Source: Sulfurimonas sp. RIFOXYB12_FULL_35_9 (GTDB lineage: Bacteria > Campylobacterota > Campylobacteria > Campylobacterales > Sulfurimonadaceae). Taken from it: a stretch of 48,797 nt of DNA. This document shows, piece after piece, positions 24,478-33,918 of this stretch. How positions within the stretch are numbered: position 1 is the first letter of the stretch; every line of letters starts with the position of its first letter. The notes below the pieces were generated by a model that saw only the letters and a list, made by a program, of their open reading frames with translations, searched no databases and was not told the origin of the DNA. The stretch lies in assembly GCA_001829715.1 (NCBI GenBank), contig MICC01000019.1, forward strand, positions 1-48,797, in the 5' to 3' direction. Made by a program: the position numbers and the translations under genes.

Positions 24478-27470
24478 GACATGAGACCATTTTTAATAGT
24501 ATAAAATATTGATTTTATCTTAGTTATATCAGCGTTTGTTTCGCCCTTTGTTGCGCTTGCTTCTATTTCGCCGAGCAGTTTGGCAGCCTCATTCATCGCT
24601 AAGTTTGAACATGAGCTTTTTATGTAATGTGCGGCACTTTTAATCGCATTTGCGTCTTTTGCATCGATTGTGCTTTGAAGTCTGCTTAAATCATCATCAA
24701 GTGTTAAAAAGAAACTCTCAAGCAACATGTCTACAGTCGACTCATTTAGCCCTAGCTGCTTCATGACATCACTTTTTTTGTAAACTTCAAAACCCTCATT
24801 GTTATCTGTACTTTGCACGTTAAGCGTGTGGAAATCTCTATTCTTATAAAGATATTTTTCTATAATCTCAATGAGTTTATTTAGCTCGATAGGTTTTGAT
24901 ATATAGTCATCCATGCCGGCTTCAAGGTACTTCTCTCTATCTCCGGAGATACTATTTGCCGTAAGAGCTATAATAGGCACTTTATGCAACGAGTTTTCTC
25001 TTTGGAGTTTTAAAATTTCTTTAGTCGCTGAGACACCGTCGAGTTCGGGCATATTTACGTCCATCAGAAGCATATCAAACTTGATTTTTTTATAGACGTC
25101 TATGGCTTCTTGACCATTGCCGACTATCGTAGCGGTAATACCGAGATTGCTAAGTAAAATATCTATAAGCCTTTGATTATTGGGATTGTCCTCTGCTACT
25201 AAAATATTTGCATTAAATTTTTTATTTGTTGCGTCTGAGATAGCTTTTTGGCTTTGTGCTTTTGAATTGTCATGAATTATATTTACTATCTTGGAACTGT
25301 AAATAGGAAGATCTATAAAGTAGTCAAAGTATGTTTTGGAAGCAGGATCTTTTATCTTTGCTTTATCACCTACATATACTGTTTTAATGCTGTCTCGCTT
25401 CTTTTTAAACTCAATTGCTTTATCTTCATCAAAGCAAAATATCATATCTACATCTTGCGTAAAATCTTCTGTTTCCACTACATTTCCGAGTTGCAAAAGA
25501 TAGTTTTTTACGCATACTCTCAGGTATTCACTATCATCTTCATTTTTACAAACTCCAAAAAGAAGTTTGCTTTTTTTTGTCTCATTCTGCTCTTTTGACT
25601 CTTCAATTCTTAAATCAAGCACAAAGCTAAATTCGCTTCCATGCCCTAGCTCAGAACTAAGATCTATTCTAGACCCCATAAGTTTTACGATATCCGAGCA
25701 GATGGCAAGTCCAAGCCCTGTTCCGCCATATTTTCTGCTTATGCCGTCATCTGCTTGAGAAAACGGTTCAAATACGATTTTTTGCTGCTCTTTGCTCATC
25801 CCGATACCGCTGTCTTTGATGCTGAATTTTATTTTTGCATGTGTGTTGGAAATATCAAGCAGAGATATATCAAAAAATACGCTTCCGCCCTCGGGTGTAA
25901 ATTTTATGGAATTGCTTAGCAGATTTGAGACTACCTGTTGCAGTCTTGTAGAGTCAAAAACAAGGGTATGCGGAAGGGCAGGGGTAGTTTTGTAGATGAA
26001 CCTGATGTTCTTCTCTTTTGCGACGATGGAGAAGAGTTCGACGATATGTTCGCTAAATAGCCCAAAGGAAAATGCACTCTCTGATATATCTAACTTGCCG
26101 CTCTCTATTTTTGAGATGTCTAGTACATCGTTTATAATCCCCAAAAGTGATTTTGCGCTTCTTGAGATAATTTTTGCATACTCTTTCTCATCCCTGTTTA
26201 AATTTGATTCACACAATATATCCGAAAAACCTATGATAGCATTCAGCGGTGTTCGGATTTCATGACTCATATTTGCCAAGAATGTAGATTTGGTTCTCTC
26301 CGCACTTAGGGCTCTGTCTTTTGCATTGATGAGTTCTGTAATCTCATATCTAAGTGATAGATATTCTAAAATCTCGCCATCTTCATCTAAAATGGGAATA
26401 ATCGTTGCCGCAACATAGTATGAATCGCCGTTTTTTGTTCTATTTTTGATGATTCCTTTAAAAATATTTTTTGATTTTATAGTCTTCCATACTTCTTTAT
26501 AAAATGATTTTTCAACATCTGGGGAGCGAACTATATTATGAGGCTGCCCCATAAGTTCATCTCTAGAAAAACCGGAAATTTTACAAAATGCATCATTAAC
26601 ATAGATGATATTTCCAAAGAGATCAGATTTTGAAACGATGGCACTCGCATCAACCGCTTTTTTGTACTCAAGTAAAAACTGATTGCTTTCATGTAAATCT
26701 TTTGTTCTTTTTTGAATCTCATTCTCTAAAATCGAAGCGGTATTTATAAGCTCTTTTTCTCGTTTAAAATATAAGATTCCGTAGTGCAGAGAAAATGTGA
26801 GTACAACAAGCCCTATAAAAAGAATAACATACCAAATCTGCTCCCTTGAGAGCATAAAATGGTCGCTTATTGGTACATACACTTCAAGCACTCCTCTGAC
26901 ATCGTGCAACCTCCAGTCGGTTTTTGGAGAGTCGGCTCGTGTGTTGTGGCAATTCACACATGTTTGAGAGGTTAAAATATCTGCAGTTGCTACTCTGTAG
27001 ACATTTTTTCCGTCTATGATATCGCTTTTTGAAAATATTTTATCTGGGTTTTTGGTTAAAAATTCTATGGAATCTTTTTGGAATGAGTCAAGAACTCTGC
27101 TTGAGCGGTTTGGAAACGGATAGTTGCTGTAAAAACTTGCATGTACATTGTCGCTTTTTGTCAATATATCGCTCAAGTCATGTATCGTCGTTGCCGGAAG
27201 CGGAACAGTGTTTTCATCTGTTTTGTGATCAAAATTTATATGAAGATTACTCTTTTTTTCGATTTTATTTACTACATTGTCGGTGTAATATGCTCTTGAG
27301 TGCTTTAAAAGAGAGATGATTTTAGTTGTCTCTCCAATTACCCTCTCTTGTTGATTTTGTGCGGAGAGTTTAGGCATATAAAAAAGAGATAAAAATACAA
27401 TGCCTATCGACGATACGACTATAGGACCGATAATCGGGTTTGTAATGGCTTTGTATAGTAGTTTTAACAA
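24474..27470 (-). CDS. Hybrid sensor kinase with periplasmic c-heme-motif (DUF3365-like) domain
   Basis: The protein has 998 residues: membrane helix about 14-32, periplasmic DUF3365/Tll0287-like domain (about 35-205) with the c-heme motif CVNCH at 171-175, second helix (about 212-234), PAS domain (about 268-380), HisKA with His403 (MSHEIRTPLNAI), HATPase, a degraded receiver-like stretch, a true receiver (LLMDVNMPELDG) and a C-terminal Hpt domain (AHYIKSSCSNL). It should sense redox state or a gas through covalent heme. TTG at 27470 is the inferred start, one base after the stop of the HD-GYP regulator gene; no ATG fits before the first helix. The HD-GYP protein is the obvious phosphorelay target. 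Confidence 0.9.
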   Translation of the reverse strand: MLKLLYKAITNPIIGPIVVSSIGIVFLSLFYMPKLSAQNQQERVIGETTKIISLLKHSRAYYTDNVVNKIEKKSNLHINFDHKTDENTVPLPATTIHDLSDILTKSDNVHASFYSNYPFPNRSSRVLDSFQKDSIEFLTKNPDKIFSKSDIIDGKNVYRVATADILTSQTCVNCHNTRADSPKTDWRLHDVRGVLEVYVPISDHFMLSREQIWYVILFIGLVVLTFSLHYGILYFKREKELINTASILENEIQKRTKDLHESNQFLLEYKKAVDASAIVSKSDLFGNIIYVNDAFCKISGFSRDELMGQPHNIVRSPDVEKSFYKEVWKTIKSKNIFKGIIKNRTKNGDSYYVAATIIPILDEDGEILEYLSLRYEITELINAKDRALSAERTKSTFLANMSHEIRTPLNAIIGFSDILCESNLNRDEKEYAKIISRSAKSLLGIINDVLDISKIESGKLDISESAFSFGLFSEHIVELFSIVAKEKNIRFIYKTTPALPHTLVFDSTRLQQVVSNLLSNSIKFTPEGGSVFFDISLLDISNTHAKIKFSIKDSGIGMSKEQQKIVFEPFSQADDGISRKYGGTGLGLAICSDIVKLMGSRIDLSSELGHGSEFSFVLDLRIEESKEQNETKKSKLLFGVCKNEDDSEYLRVCVKNYLLQLGNVVETEDFTQDVDMIFCFDEDKAIEFKKKRDSIKTVYVGDKAKIKDPASKTYFDYFIDLPIYSSKIVNIIHDNSKAQSQKAISDATNKKFNANILVAEDNPNNQRLIDILLSNLGITATIVGNGQEAIDVYKKIKFDMLLMDVNMPELDGVSATKEILKLQRENSLHKVPIIALTANSISGDREKYLEAGMDDYISKPIELNKLIEIIEKYLYKNRDFHTLNVQSTDNNEGFEVYKKSDVMKQLGLNESTVDMLLESFFLTLDDDLSRLQSTIDAKDANAIKSAAHYIKSSCSNLAMNEAAKLLGEIEASATKGETNADITKIKSIFYTIKNGLMS

Positions 27471-27471
27471 T

Positions 27472-28518
27472 TTAGTCTTCTATCGTATATTTTGTATAGA
27501 TCTCTTGAACTTTATCAAAATTTTCTACAAATAGATCAACAAGAATAGGGTCAAAGTGTCTGCTTTTTTCTTCTATCAAAAACTCTTTTGCATCGTCTAG
27601 ACTCCATGCTGTTTTATACGGTCGTCTTGAAGTAAGTGCGTCAAATACATCTGCTATAGCCGTGATTCTGCCTAAAACAGGTATGCCTTCACCTTTTAGT
27701 CCATTTGGGTATCCGCTTCCGTCATACTTCTCATGATGATTGAGCGCTATGATTCTGCCTGCTTTTAAGTACTCGCTCTTTGCGTTTTTAAGGATTTCAT
27801 ATCCTATCTTTGAGTGAGATTTCATAATCTCAAACTCTTCATCATCCAGTTTTGCAGGCTTAAGCAAAATCCGATCGCTAATGCCAACCTTTCCTAAATC
27901 ATGAAACGGCGAAGCGTAAAATATAATATCCTGCATCCTCTGGCTAAGTCCGTGCAAAGATGCAAGCAACTTGCAATAATATGCGACTCTTTGCGTATGC
28001 TTGCTTGTGTCCGGGTCTTTAAATTCTGCACTTTTTCCAAGCAGTTCCAGCGTCTCATGCTCTGACTCTTTAAGCATTGTCGTAGCTTTATCCACCTCTT
28101 CTTGAAGAAGCAAAGCTCTATCTTTTAGAAGAAGCTGAGATTTTCTAAGTTTGAGCATGTTGATGATTCTAGCCCTAAAAGAGCCTGAATTTATGGGTTT
28201 GTTTAAAAAATCATTTGCCCCGACTTCTAGTGCTTTTATCTGCAAATCCATATCATCACCGAGTGCGGTTAGCATAATAATCGGTATCTCAACATTTAAC
28301 TCTCTAAAATTTTTGATAAACTCCAAACCATCCATTTGAGGCATCATGTAATCAACTATGACTAAATCGTACTCTTTTGTTTTTGCGGCTTCAAGTGCTT
28401 CTATCGGGTTTGAAAAACTATCAATTTTTAAATTTAGCAACTTCGCATAACTCTCTACTATAAGAAGATTTGTTTTGTTGTCGTCCACTGAGAGTATGTT
28501 CATCCACTCTATGTTCAT
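27472..28518 (-). CDS. REC-HD-GYP response regulator
   Basis: The protein has 348 residues from ATG 28518, chosen because the receiver fold begins there (NILSVDDNKTNLL). A longer frame to 28620 adds 34 hydrophobic or basic residues that do not fit. The receiver has its phospho-acceptor Asp in LVIVDYMMPQMDG. After a helical linker, the HD-GYP domain shows HDLGKVG and HHEKYDGSGYPNG, consistent with an active c-di-GMP phosphodiesterase. It is the first gene of the minus-strand operon with the heme-motif hybrid kinase, cls and the EEP protein, with 1 bp to the kinase. I infer that the kinase controls its activity. Confidence 0.9.
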   Translation of the reverse strand: MNIEWMNILSVDDNKTNLLIVESYAKLLNLKIDSFSNPIEALEAAKTKEYDLVIVDYMMPQMDGLEFIKNFRELNVEIPIIMLTALGDDMDLQIKALEVGANDFLNKPINSGSFRARIINMLKLRKSQLLLKDRALLLQEEVDKATTMLKESEHETLELLGKSAEFKDPDTSKHTQRVAYYCKLLASLHGLSQRMQDIIFYASPFHDLGKVGISDRILLKPAKLDDEEFEIMKSHSKIGYEILKNAKSEYLKAGRIIALNHHEKYDGSGYPNGLKGEGIPVLGRITAIADVFDALTSRRPYKTAWSLDDAKEFLIEEKSRHFDPILVDLFVENFDKVQEIYTKYTIED

Positions 28519-28639
28519 AAATATTCCGTTCTTATTTTTATAAACTATCTTATCTCTTTTAAATTGAATGTATACTTTAAAATAGATCCAAAATAGAATT
28601 TTAATTATAGACATAAACAAAAATAGAATTTAAAAAAAG

Positions 28640-28645
28640 TATAAT
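28640..28645 (+). promoter_or_regulatory. Putative -10 element of ppaC
   Basis: TATAAT lies 28 bp before the ATG at 28674, preceded by an A-rich tract and followed by an AAAAGG ribosome binding site. Confidence 0.5.
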
Positions 28646-28673
28646 TACGAAAATTTTTAAAAGGCTTCATAAC

Positions 28674-29591
28674 ATGTCAACATATATTTTTGGTCACACA
28701 AGTCCTGACTCTGACTCTATCGTAGGTGCTATCTCTCTGGCATATCTTAAAAATCAAATAGGCGAAGAGTGTGTAGCAACGCGCCAAGGCGATATTTCTC
28801 CTGAGACTGAGTTTATACTCAATAAATTTGGCATGAGTGCACCTGAGCTTAAGACTTCGTATGCAGGCGAAAAAGTGTATCTAGTTGATTTTTCAGATCT
28901 TGCACAAGCTCCAAAAGATATAAAAGAGGCGACAATTTTAGGCATAGTAGATCATCACAAGCTCGGTGATATTACGACTGATGCTCCTCTTGAGTGCTGG
29001 ATTCGTCCGATTGGCTGTTCAAATACGGTTATAAAAGAGATGTATGACTACCATAAAGTAGAGATTCCAAAAGATATAGCAGGAATGATGATGTGTGCGA
29101 TTTTAAGCGATACCGTGATCTTCAAATCTCCTACATGTACAAAAGCCGATACAAAAGCTGTAAAAGAGCTATCTGAGATTTGTGGAATTTCTGATTATAA
29201 AGCACTCGCCATGGCAATGTTTATAGCAAAATCAGCCGTAGAGGGTGCAAGTGCAAGAAACTTAAATACAAGAGACTATAAAGCATTTGATATGAACGGT
29301 ACGAAAGTCGGAGTAGGGCAGCTTGAGATGGTAGATATCTCGGTGCTAGAGAGTAGAATAGGTGAGCTTTTTGCCGATATGAAACTTATGAAAGAAGAAG
29401 ACGGGCTTCATACCATTATCATTCTTTTAACAGATATCATGAAAGAGGGCTCACAGCTTTTATGTTTAAGCGATGATGCGACAAAAGTTGAAGCGGCATT
29501 TGGCATAAAACTTCAAAACAACCAAGCATGGCTTGATGGCGTACTAAGCCGTAAAAAGCAGATTATACCGTTTCTTCAGCCACAGTTTTAA
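28674..29591 (+). CDS. ppaC: Manganese-dependent (family II) inorganic pyrophosphatase
   Basis: The 305 residues match family II pyrophosphatases of the DHH superfamily. Motifs are FGHTSPDSDSI (metal-binding His and Asp near the N-terminus), KVYLVDFSD, GIVDHHKLGD (the DHH motif) and the C-terminal SRKKQIIPFL substrate-binding signature. The enzyme hydrolyses pyrophosphate in the cytoplasm and pulls biosynthetic reactions forward. The gene is monocistronic, with a good promoter, and ends 7 bp before the stop of a convergent gene. Confidence 0.95.
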   Translation: MSTYIFGHTSPDSDSIVGAISLAYLKNQIGEECVATRQGDISPETEFILNKFGMSAPELKTSYAGEKVYLVDFSDLAQAPKDIKEATILGIVDHHKLGDITTDAPLECWIRPIGCSNTVIKEMYDYHKVEIPKDIAGMMMCAILSDTVIFKSPTCTKADTKAVKELSEICGISDYKALAMAMFIAKSAVEGASARNLNTRDYKAFDMNGTKVGVGQLEMVDISVLESRIGELFADMKLMKEEDGLHTIIILLTDIMKEGSQLLCLSDDATKVEAAFGIKLQNNQAWLDGVLSRKKQIIPFLQPQF

Positions 29592-29598
29592 TTTAGAT

Positions 29599-32175
29599 TT
29601 ACAACTCATTTTCAGGGCAGGGCTTCGCAAAGAGGTAGCCTTGAAAATAGTTACATCCAAGATTTTTAAGCTCTTCAAACTGCTCTTTTGTCTCAACTCC
29701 CTCTGCAATAACCTCAAAACCGAACTCTTCTCCCATAGTAAGAATAGTTTTTATGATGGTTTTGTCTGAAGAATTTTCACTTAATCCTAAGACAAATGAT
29801 TGATCTATTTTTAACTCATCGATACTCAGATGTTTAAGATATCCTAAACTTGAGTATCCGGTTCCAAAATCATCAATTGAGATAGAGATGCCAAATCTAT
29901 TTAATTCATCGATTTTTTGCATTGCACTCTGTTGATTGTCTATTAAAACACCCTCCGTTAACTCAACTCTTAGTTTCTTTGGATTTATATTTTTTGAGAT
30001 TATTAAATTTTTAATATTATCCACAAAAGTTTCATCTCTAAACTGTTTGGGACTGATATTTACAGAGATTCTCCACTCTTTTTTAACGGCATCATCAGCC
30101 CATTTTACGATGAGATTTGTAGCTTCATTTAGTACATAAGCACCTATCTCTTTTATAATATCAGACTCTTCTGCAAGCGGAATAAACTCACTCGGAGAGA
30201 TAAACCCTAAGTTGGGGTGTTGCCATCTTATAAGTGCTTCAACACCTACGACCTTTGCATTGTGATTAACTTGTTTTTGGTAATAAAGAACAAATTGGTG
30301 CTCTAAAACCGCTTCTTTAAGATTTTGAAACATTAAAGATCTTAAGTTTGTCATATCCTGAAGTGCTTGATTGTAAAATTTAATAACATTTTTTCCGCTA
30401 TCTTTTGCAACTCTCATAGCATATTCTGCCTGATTTAAAATTGCATCTGATAGAGTTTTATGATCAAAAAAGAGAACAATTCCGATACTACATGTTAGAT
30501 GAAAAGTTTTATTACTTAAGATAAAAGGCTCTTTTGCCAATGCTACTGTTTTTTGTGCAAACTGTTTTGAGATAATTGCAGATTCCTTTTCTTCGCTTGA
30601 GAGATCTTCAATCAGAATTAAAAATTTATCACTTCCAAATCTTGAGATGATGGATGTTTTGTCTGTTTTTGATACAAGTCTGCTTGCCATCTCTTTTAAA
30701 ACTTCATCACCTATATCTTTGCCCATCAGATTATTTACATTTTTAAAATCATCAAAATCCAAAAATAAAACGGCACCATATTTTAAAGTCTCGCTGCTTT
30801 TTAAAAGTGCCTGATTTAAATGCTGCTCAAAAAGATTTTGATTCGGAAGATTTGTAAGCTGGTCATAGTATGAAAGCTGATTAATCGCATCTTTTTGATA
30901 AAAAGAGTTTATTGCAAAGCCGATATCGCCTGCAAGTTCATTTATCATATTTCGCTCTTCTACAGAGAGACCATTCTCTTCAGTGGAGCATATAATAATA
31001 GCCCCAAGCGCCTCTTTTGAATAGTGTTCTTTTCTAAGCGGAAGAGCGTATATCTCAGTAATATTGTGTCTTTTTATTTTATCTAGACACTCTTGCGGCA
31101 TAGACTTGTCAAAGTTTTTTAAGAATACGTTATGATTATTTTTAAACACATCTTCTTCAAGCGGCAATACCTCCATCTCCTCATCAAGTCCGATAGAACT
31201 TTTTACTCTAAGTTTGCCATCTTCAAAAATCAAGATTTTAATACTTGCAAATGAAGTATTAGAGTGCATAGATACAGCTGTATTTTGTATAAGTTCGTCA
31301 ATATTTTTTGCAGTTATAAGAATCTGGTTGCAATCGGCTACTGTTCTGAGTATGGAAAATAGATGCTGCTGTTTTATATTGGCAACTTTTAACTCATTTT
31401 TTTGCTCTTCAAGATTAGCAGTTTTTATTTTTACTTCATTTTGAAGGAGCATTTTTTGCTCAACATCCTTAATGGTGAGCTTTTTAATAGCATAGTAGAT
31501 AAGGATTAGCAAAAAGAGTATGGTAATCCAGCTAAAAATAGCGATGTTATAGAAACTATGCATACTTTCATTTGTTAATTTTTCTGAGGGAATTTTTATA
31601 CTTGTAACACCGCGTATATCGCCTACTTTATAGTCATAAGCATTATCATATCTCTCTTGTATGGATGGCAAAGTCTCCTCTTTTTTCCCGTGACATGAGA
31701 TACAGTAAGGTTCTATAATAAGCGGTGAGGTAAAGTTAAAAAAATCTATTCCGTTTTGTTCTATTTTTTTTACAAGTATAGTTTTATTTGGGTTGTTTTT
31801 AAAATATTCAATCGCTTCAAGTTCAAACTTATCTGCTTTGTTCTTTGGATTTCTGGCTCTGTCTGTTACGTTTCTAATTGTTGTCCCGTCTTCTGATAAC
31901 TCGGCAAATTTGTCGCTTATAAGGGTGGAAGCATGAGCAGGTAAGAAACCGATAGTCGTATCGTTTAAATCTATACCGCTGTTTAAAAATTGATGATGAT
32001 ATATATTTCTCATAGAAATAAAATAATTTTTAAGATTATCTCCTTTTGATAAGGCTCTAACTTCAATCATATCTTGATTTTTTTTATACATTGTGTAAGT
32101 AAGAAGAGCATTGGAAAAAACTATAAGAGCAGCAACAATCCAGAAAATCTTTCTGTTTAAATTAATATGAAACAT
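29599..32175 (-). CDS. c-Heme-motif sensor with GAF, GGDEF and EAL domains
   Basis: The protein has 858 residues: membrane helix about 10-28, a periplasmic DUF3365-like domain with c-heme motif CISCH (158-162), a second helix (about 211-231), a short coiled coil, a GAF-like domain (about 270-425), GGDEF (about 430-590) and EAL (about 600-850). The GGDEF signature reads GSDKF, so synthesis of c-di-GMP is unlikely. The EAL part looks active: VEALIRW, NISPKQF, ELTEGVLI, IDDFGTGYSSL and AEGVET are all present. I infer a redox- or gas-controlled phosphodiesterase. It shares its sensor type with the hybrid kinase 2 kb to the left, though the two are in separate operons. Confidence 0.92.
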   Translation of the reverse strand: MFHINLNRKIFWIVAALIVFSNALLTYTMYKKNQDMIEVRALSKGDNLKNYFISMRNIYHHQFLNSGIDLNDTTIGFLPAHASTLISDKFAELSEDGTTIRNVTDRARNPKNKADKFELEAIEYFKNNPNKTILVKKIEQNGIDFFNFTSPLIIEPYCISCHGKKEETLPSIQERYDNAYDYKVGDIRGVTSIKIPSEKLTNESMHSFYNIAIFSWITILFLLILIYYAIKKLTIKDVEQKMLLQNEVKIKTANLEEQKNELKVANIKQQHLFSILRTVADCNQILITAKNIDELIQNTAVSMHSNTSFASIKILIFEDGKLRVKSSIGLDEEMEVLPLEEDVFKNNHNVFLKNFDKSMPQECLDKIKRHNITEIYALPLRKEHYSKEALGAIIICSTEENGLSVEERNMINELAGDIGFAINSFYQKDAINQLSYYDQLTNLPNQNLFEQHLNQALLKSSETLKYGAVLFLDFDDFKNVNNLMGKDIGDEVLKEMASRLVSKTDKTSIISRFGSDKFLILIEDLSSEEKESAIISKQFAQKTVALAKEPFILSNKTFHLTCSIGIVLFFDHKTLSDAILNQAEYAMRVAKDSGKNVIKFYNQALQDMTNLRSLMFQNLKEAVLEHQFVLYYQKQVNHNAKVVGVEALIRWQHPNLGFISPSEFIPLAEESDIIKEIGAYVLNEATNLIVKWADDAVKKEWRISVNISPKQFRDETFVDNIKNLIISKNINPKKLRVELTEGVLIDNQQSAMQKIDELNRFGISISIDDFGTGYSSLGYLKHLSIDELKIDQSFVLGLSENSSDKTIIKTILTMGEEFGFEVIAEGVETKEQFEELKNLGCNYFQGYLFAKPCPENEL

Positions 32176-32265
32176 TCTAAGACCTTATAAATTTTGAATC
32201 AGTATAGCATTTTTGGATTATATTTTGGTTAAATCAGAGCTATCAAAATCAAAGATATAATTTTG

Positions 32266-32271
32266 TACAAT
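32266..32271 (+). promoter_or_regulatory. Putative -10 element of the thioesterase gene
   Basis: TACAAT follows TTTTG, a common promoter look in this window, and lies 60 bp before the ATG at 32332. A second weaker candidate (GATAAAAT) lies closer to the gene. Confidence 0.35.
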
Positions 32272-32331
32272 CGCAGAAGTTGTTCGCCTTGTCTAATTGA
32301 GCCGATAAAATAGTTAAAATAAGGGATAAAA

Positions 32332-32712
32332 ATGCAGATACGAGTTTACTATGAAGACACCGATGCTGGTGGGATAGTTTATCACTCAAATTATCTAAAT
32401 TTTTGCGAAAGAGCCAGAAGTGAACTCTTTTTTAAAAGTGGATTGTCTCCTGTTTTAGAACATGGTCATTTTGTTGCAAAGAAAATAGAGGCTGATTATA
32501 TTTCAAGTGCAAAACTCGGCGATGAGTTAGATGTGAAAACAGAGCTGATTGCTATGCATGCAGCCTCGTTTGAGCTTTTGCAAACCGTTTTTAGAGATGA
32601 TAAAAAAATATTTGAGTTAAAGATTTTACTTGTTTATATAACTTTTGAGGGGAGACCTCAAAAGATAACACAAGAGGTTCAAGATCTACTATCGCTACTC
32701 TTCTTCGTTTGA
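32332..32712 (+). CDS. YbgC-like acyl-CoA thioesterase
   Basis: The 126 residues form a single hot-dog fold of the YbgC/4-hydroxybenzoyl-CoA thioesterase type. The catalytic signature is YYEDTDAGGIVYHSNYLNF (Asp in TDAGG), followed by CERARSE. YbgC enzymes hydrolyse acyl-CoA or acyl-ACP and in many bacteria lie near tol-pal genes; no tol gene is present here. AAGGG precedes the ATG. The 3' end overlaps the convergent periplasmic protein gene by 18 bp. Confidence 0.9.
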   Translation: MQIRVYYEDTDAGGIVYHSNYLNFCERARSELFFKSGLSPVLEHGHFVAKKIEADYISSAKLGDELDVKTELIAMHAASFELLQTVFRDDKKIFELKILLVYITFEGRPQKITQEVQDLLSLLFFV

Positions 32713-33918
32713 TTCGAAAGGAATAAACTTAGAAACCGACGGTTTTACCAGAACGACAGGATATACCATTTGGTTATTTTGAAGCTCTATAACATACTCT
32801 CTATTTTGACCACTCATAATGTTAGAGAAGTAGTCTACTCCGACTGTCGTCGTATAGTTAATCCAATCGTAAACTATATCGTTGGATAAAAAAGAGTTTG
32901 TTTCAATTAGTTCATCATTGTTGTGAGTAATAGAATTTGCAATTATCATATTTTTTCTATCACGGGACTGCGTCATTGAGAGTAATAGCGGGTTATAGTT
33001 TGTCTGTGTCGACAAAATGTTTGTCGGGTTTGTATCAAAGAGCGTGAGTTGGGACATAATCATTCCGCTCTTAATAATGGGCGTATTGATGAAAAATGAG
33101 CCTCCGTTGATTCTTCTGTTATCTTTTAATTTATCTTCTAGATTTGTTATCCTCTGAGGGATTGGATATTTTATGACTGTTGGATTTTTACTTTGTGAAA
33201 ATTTAGTTCTATATGCCTGTTCTTGGTAGGTGGAGAGCTGTTTTCCTATATCTGATTCATCGTGAAATATGACAAGCGGTGATGCTGATTTCTCAAGAAG
33301 CATATCGCTTTGGGCACTATAGTCGATACCTCCATAGTAGAGAAATTTAGAATCGCTATGGCTCTCTTTTTTGTTAATAGTAGGAAAAAATATGTTGATT
33401 TGAGGATCTATCTTTGAGACGGTTTCTTCACCGTCTTGCGTTAGAGGAGCAATAACGTATTTAAAACCGTCGTCTTGAATTTTTTTAAGAGCATTGGATA
33501 TCTCTTTTTGTCCTTCATCTTCTATGTTGTAGCCCTTTAACTCAAAAGGGTAGCCTTTTGACATTAGATATGCAAATGAAGCATTTGTCGTAGAGGCTGC
33601 ATATCTGGTTATTTTTTTGTAAGGAAGAAGCATGGCGATACGGACTTTATCTTGAGGAGAGATCTTCTTACCGTTAAATATCGCCCAATACTCCTCTTTT
33701 GCTTTTTCAAGATCACTATCTTCGAGTTTATGATCGGCATGTGCTAAGAAAGAGAATATAAATCCGTCTTTAAGATACTTTTCTAAACACTCTATGTCAC
33801 ATGGATACGGATCTAAGTTGAGTATAATAGTTTTTGGGACTGGAATATTTGAAATTAGATAACTCTTTGCAAGAAGAGAAATCGGCAACAATAGCGCTAA
33901 AAAATATAGTTTTTTCAT
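32695..33918 (-). CDS. Secreted protein with a periplasmic-binding-like fold
   Basis: The 407 residues start with a signal peptide (MKKLYFLALLLPISLLAK). Residues about 90-330 look like a type 1 periplasmic binding fold: VRIAMLLPYK opens the first strand, ALKKIQDDGFKYVIAPLTQDG and INIFFPTIN follow, and SPLVIFHDESDIGKQL begins the second lobe. This is the fold of LppC/LpoA-type proteins and ABC amino-acid receptors, but no lipobox is seen and no transporter gene is adjacent. Its start overlaps the stop of the uracil-DNA glycosylase gene by 4 bp. The role is unknown. Confidence 0.65.
   Translation of the reverse strand: MKKLYFLALLLPISLLAKSYLISNIPVPKTIILNLDPYPCDIECLEKYLKDGFIFSFLAHADHKLEDSDLEKAKEEYWAIFNGKKISPQDKVRIAMLLPYKKITRYAASTTNASFAYLMSKGYPFELKGYNIEDEGQKEISNALKKIQDDGFKYVIAPLTQDGEETVSKIDPQINIFFPTINKKESHSDSKFLYYGGIDYSAQSDMLLEKSASPLVIFHDESDIGKQLSTYQEQAYRTKFSQSKNPTVIKYPIPQRITNLEDKLKDNRRINGGSFFINTPIIKSGMIMSQLTLFDTNPTNILSTQTNYNPLLLSMTQSRDRKNMIIANSITHNNDELIETNSFLSNDIVYDWINYTTTVGVDYFSNIMSGQNREYVIELQNNQMVYPVVLVKPSVSKFIPFESNEEE

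Noticed and set aside
25272-26265. Chain of 60-110-codon open frames on the plus strand inside the hybrid kinase gene
   Set aside because: They are shadows of the kinase and receiver coding sequence on the minus strand.
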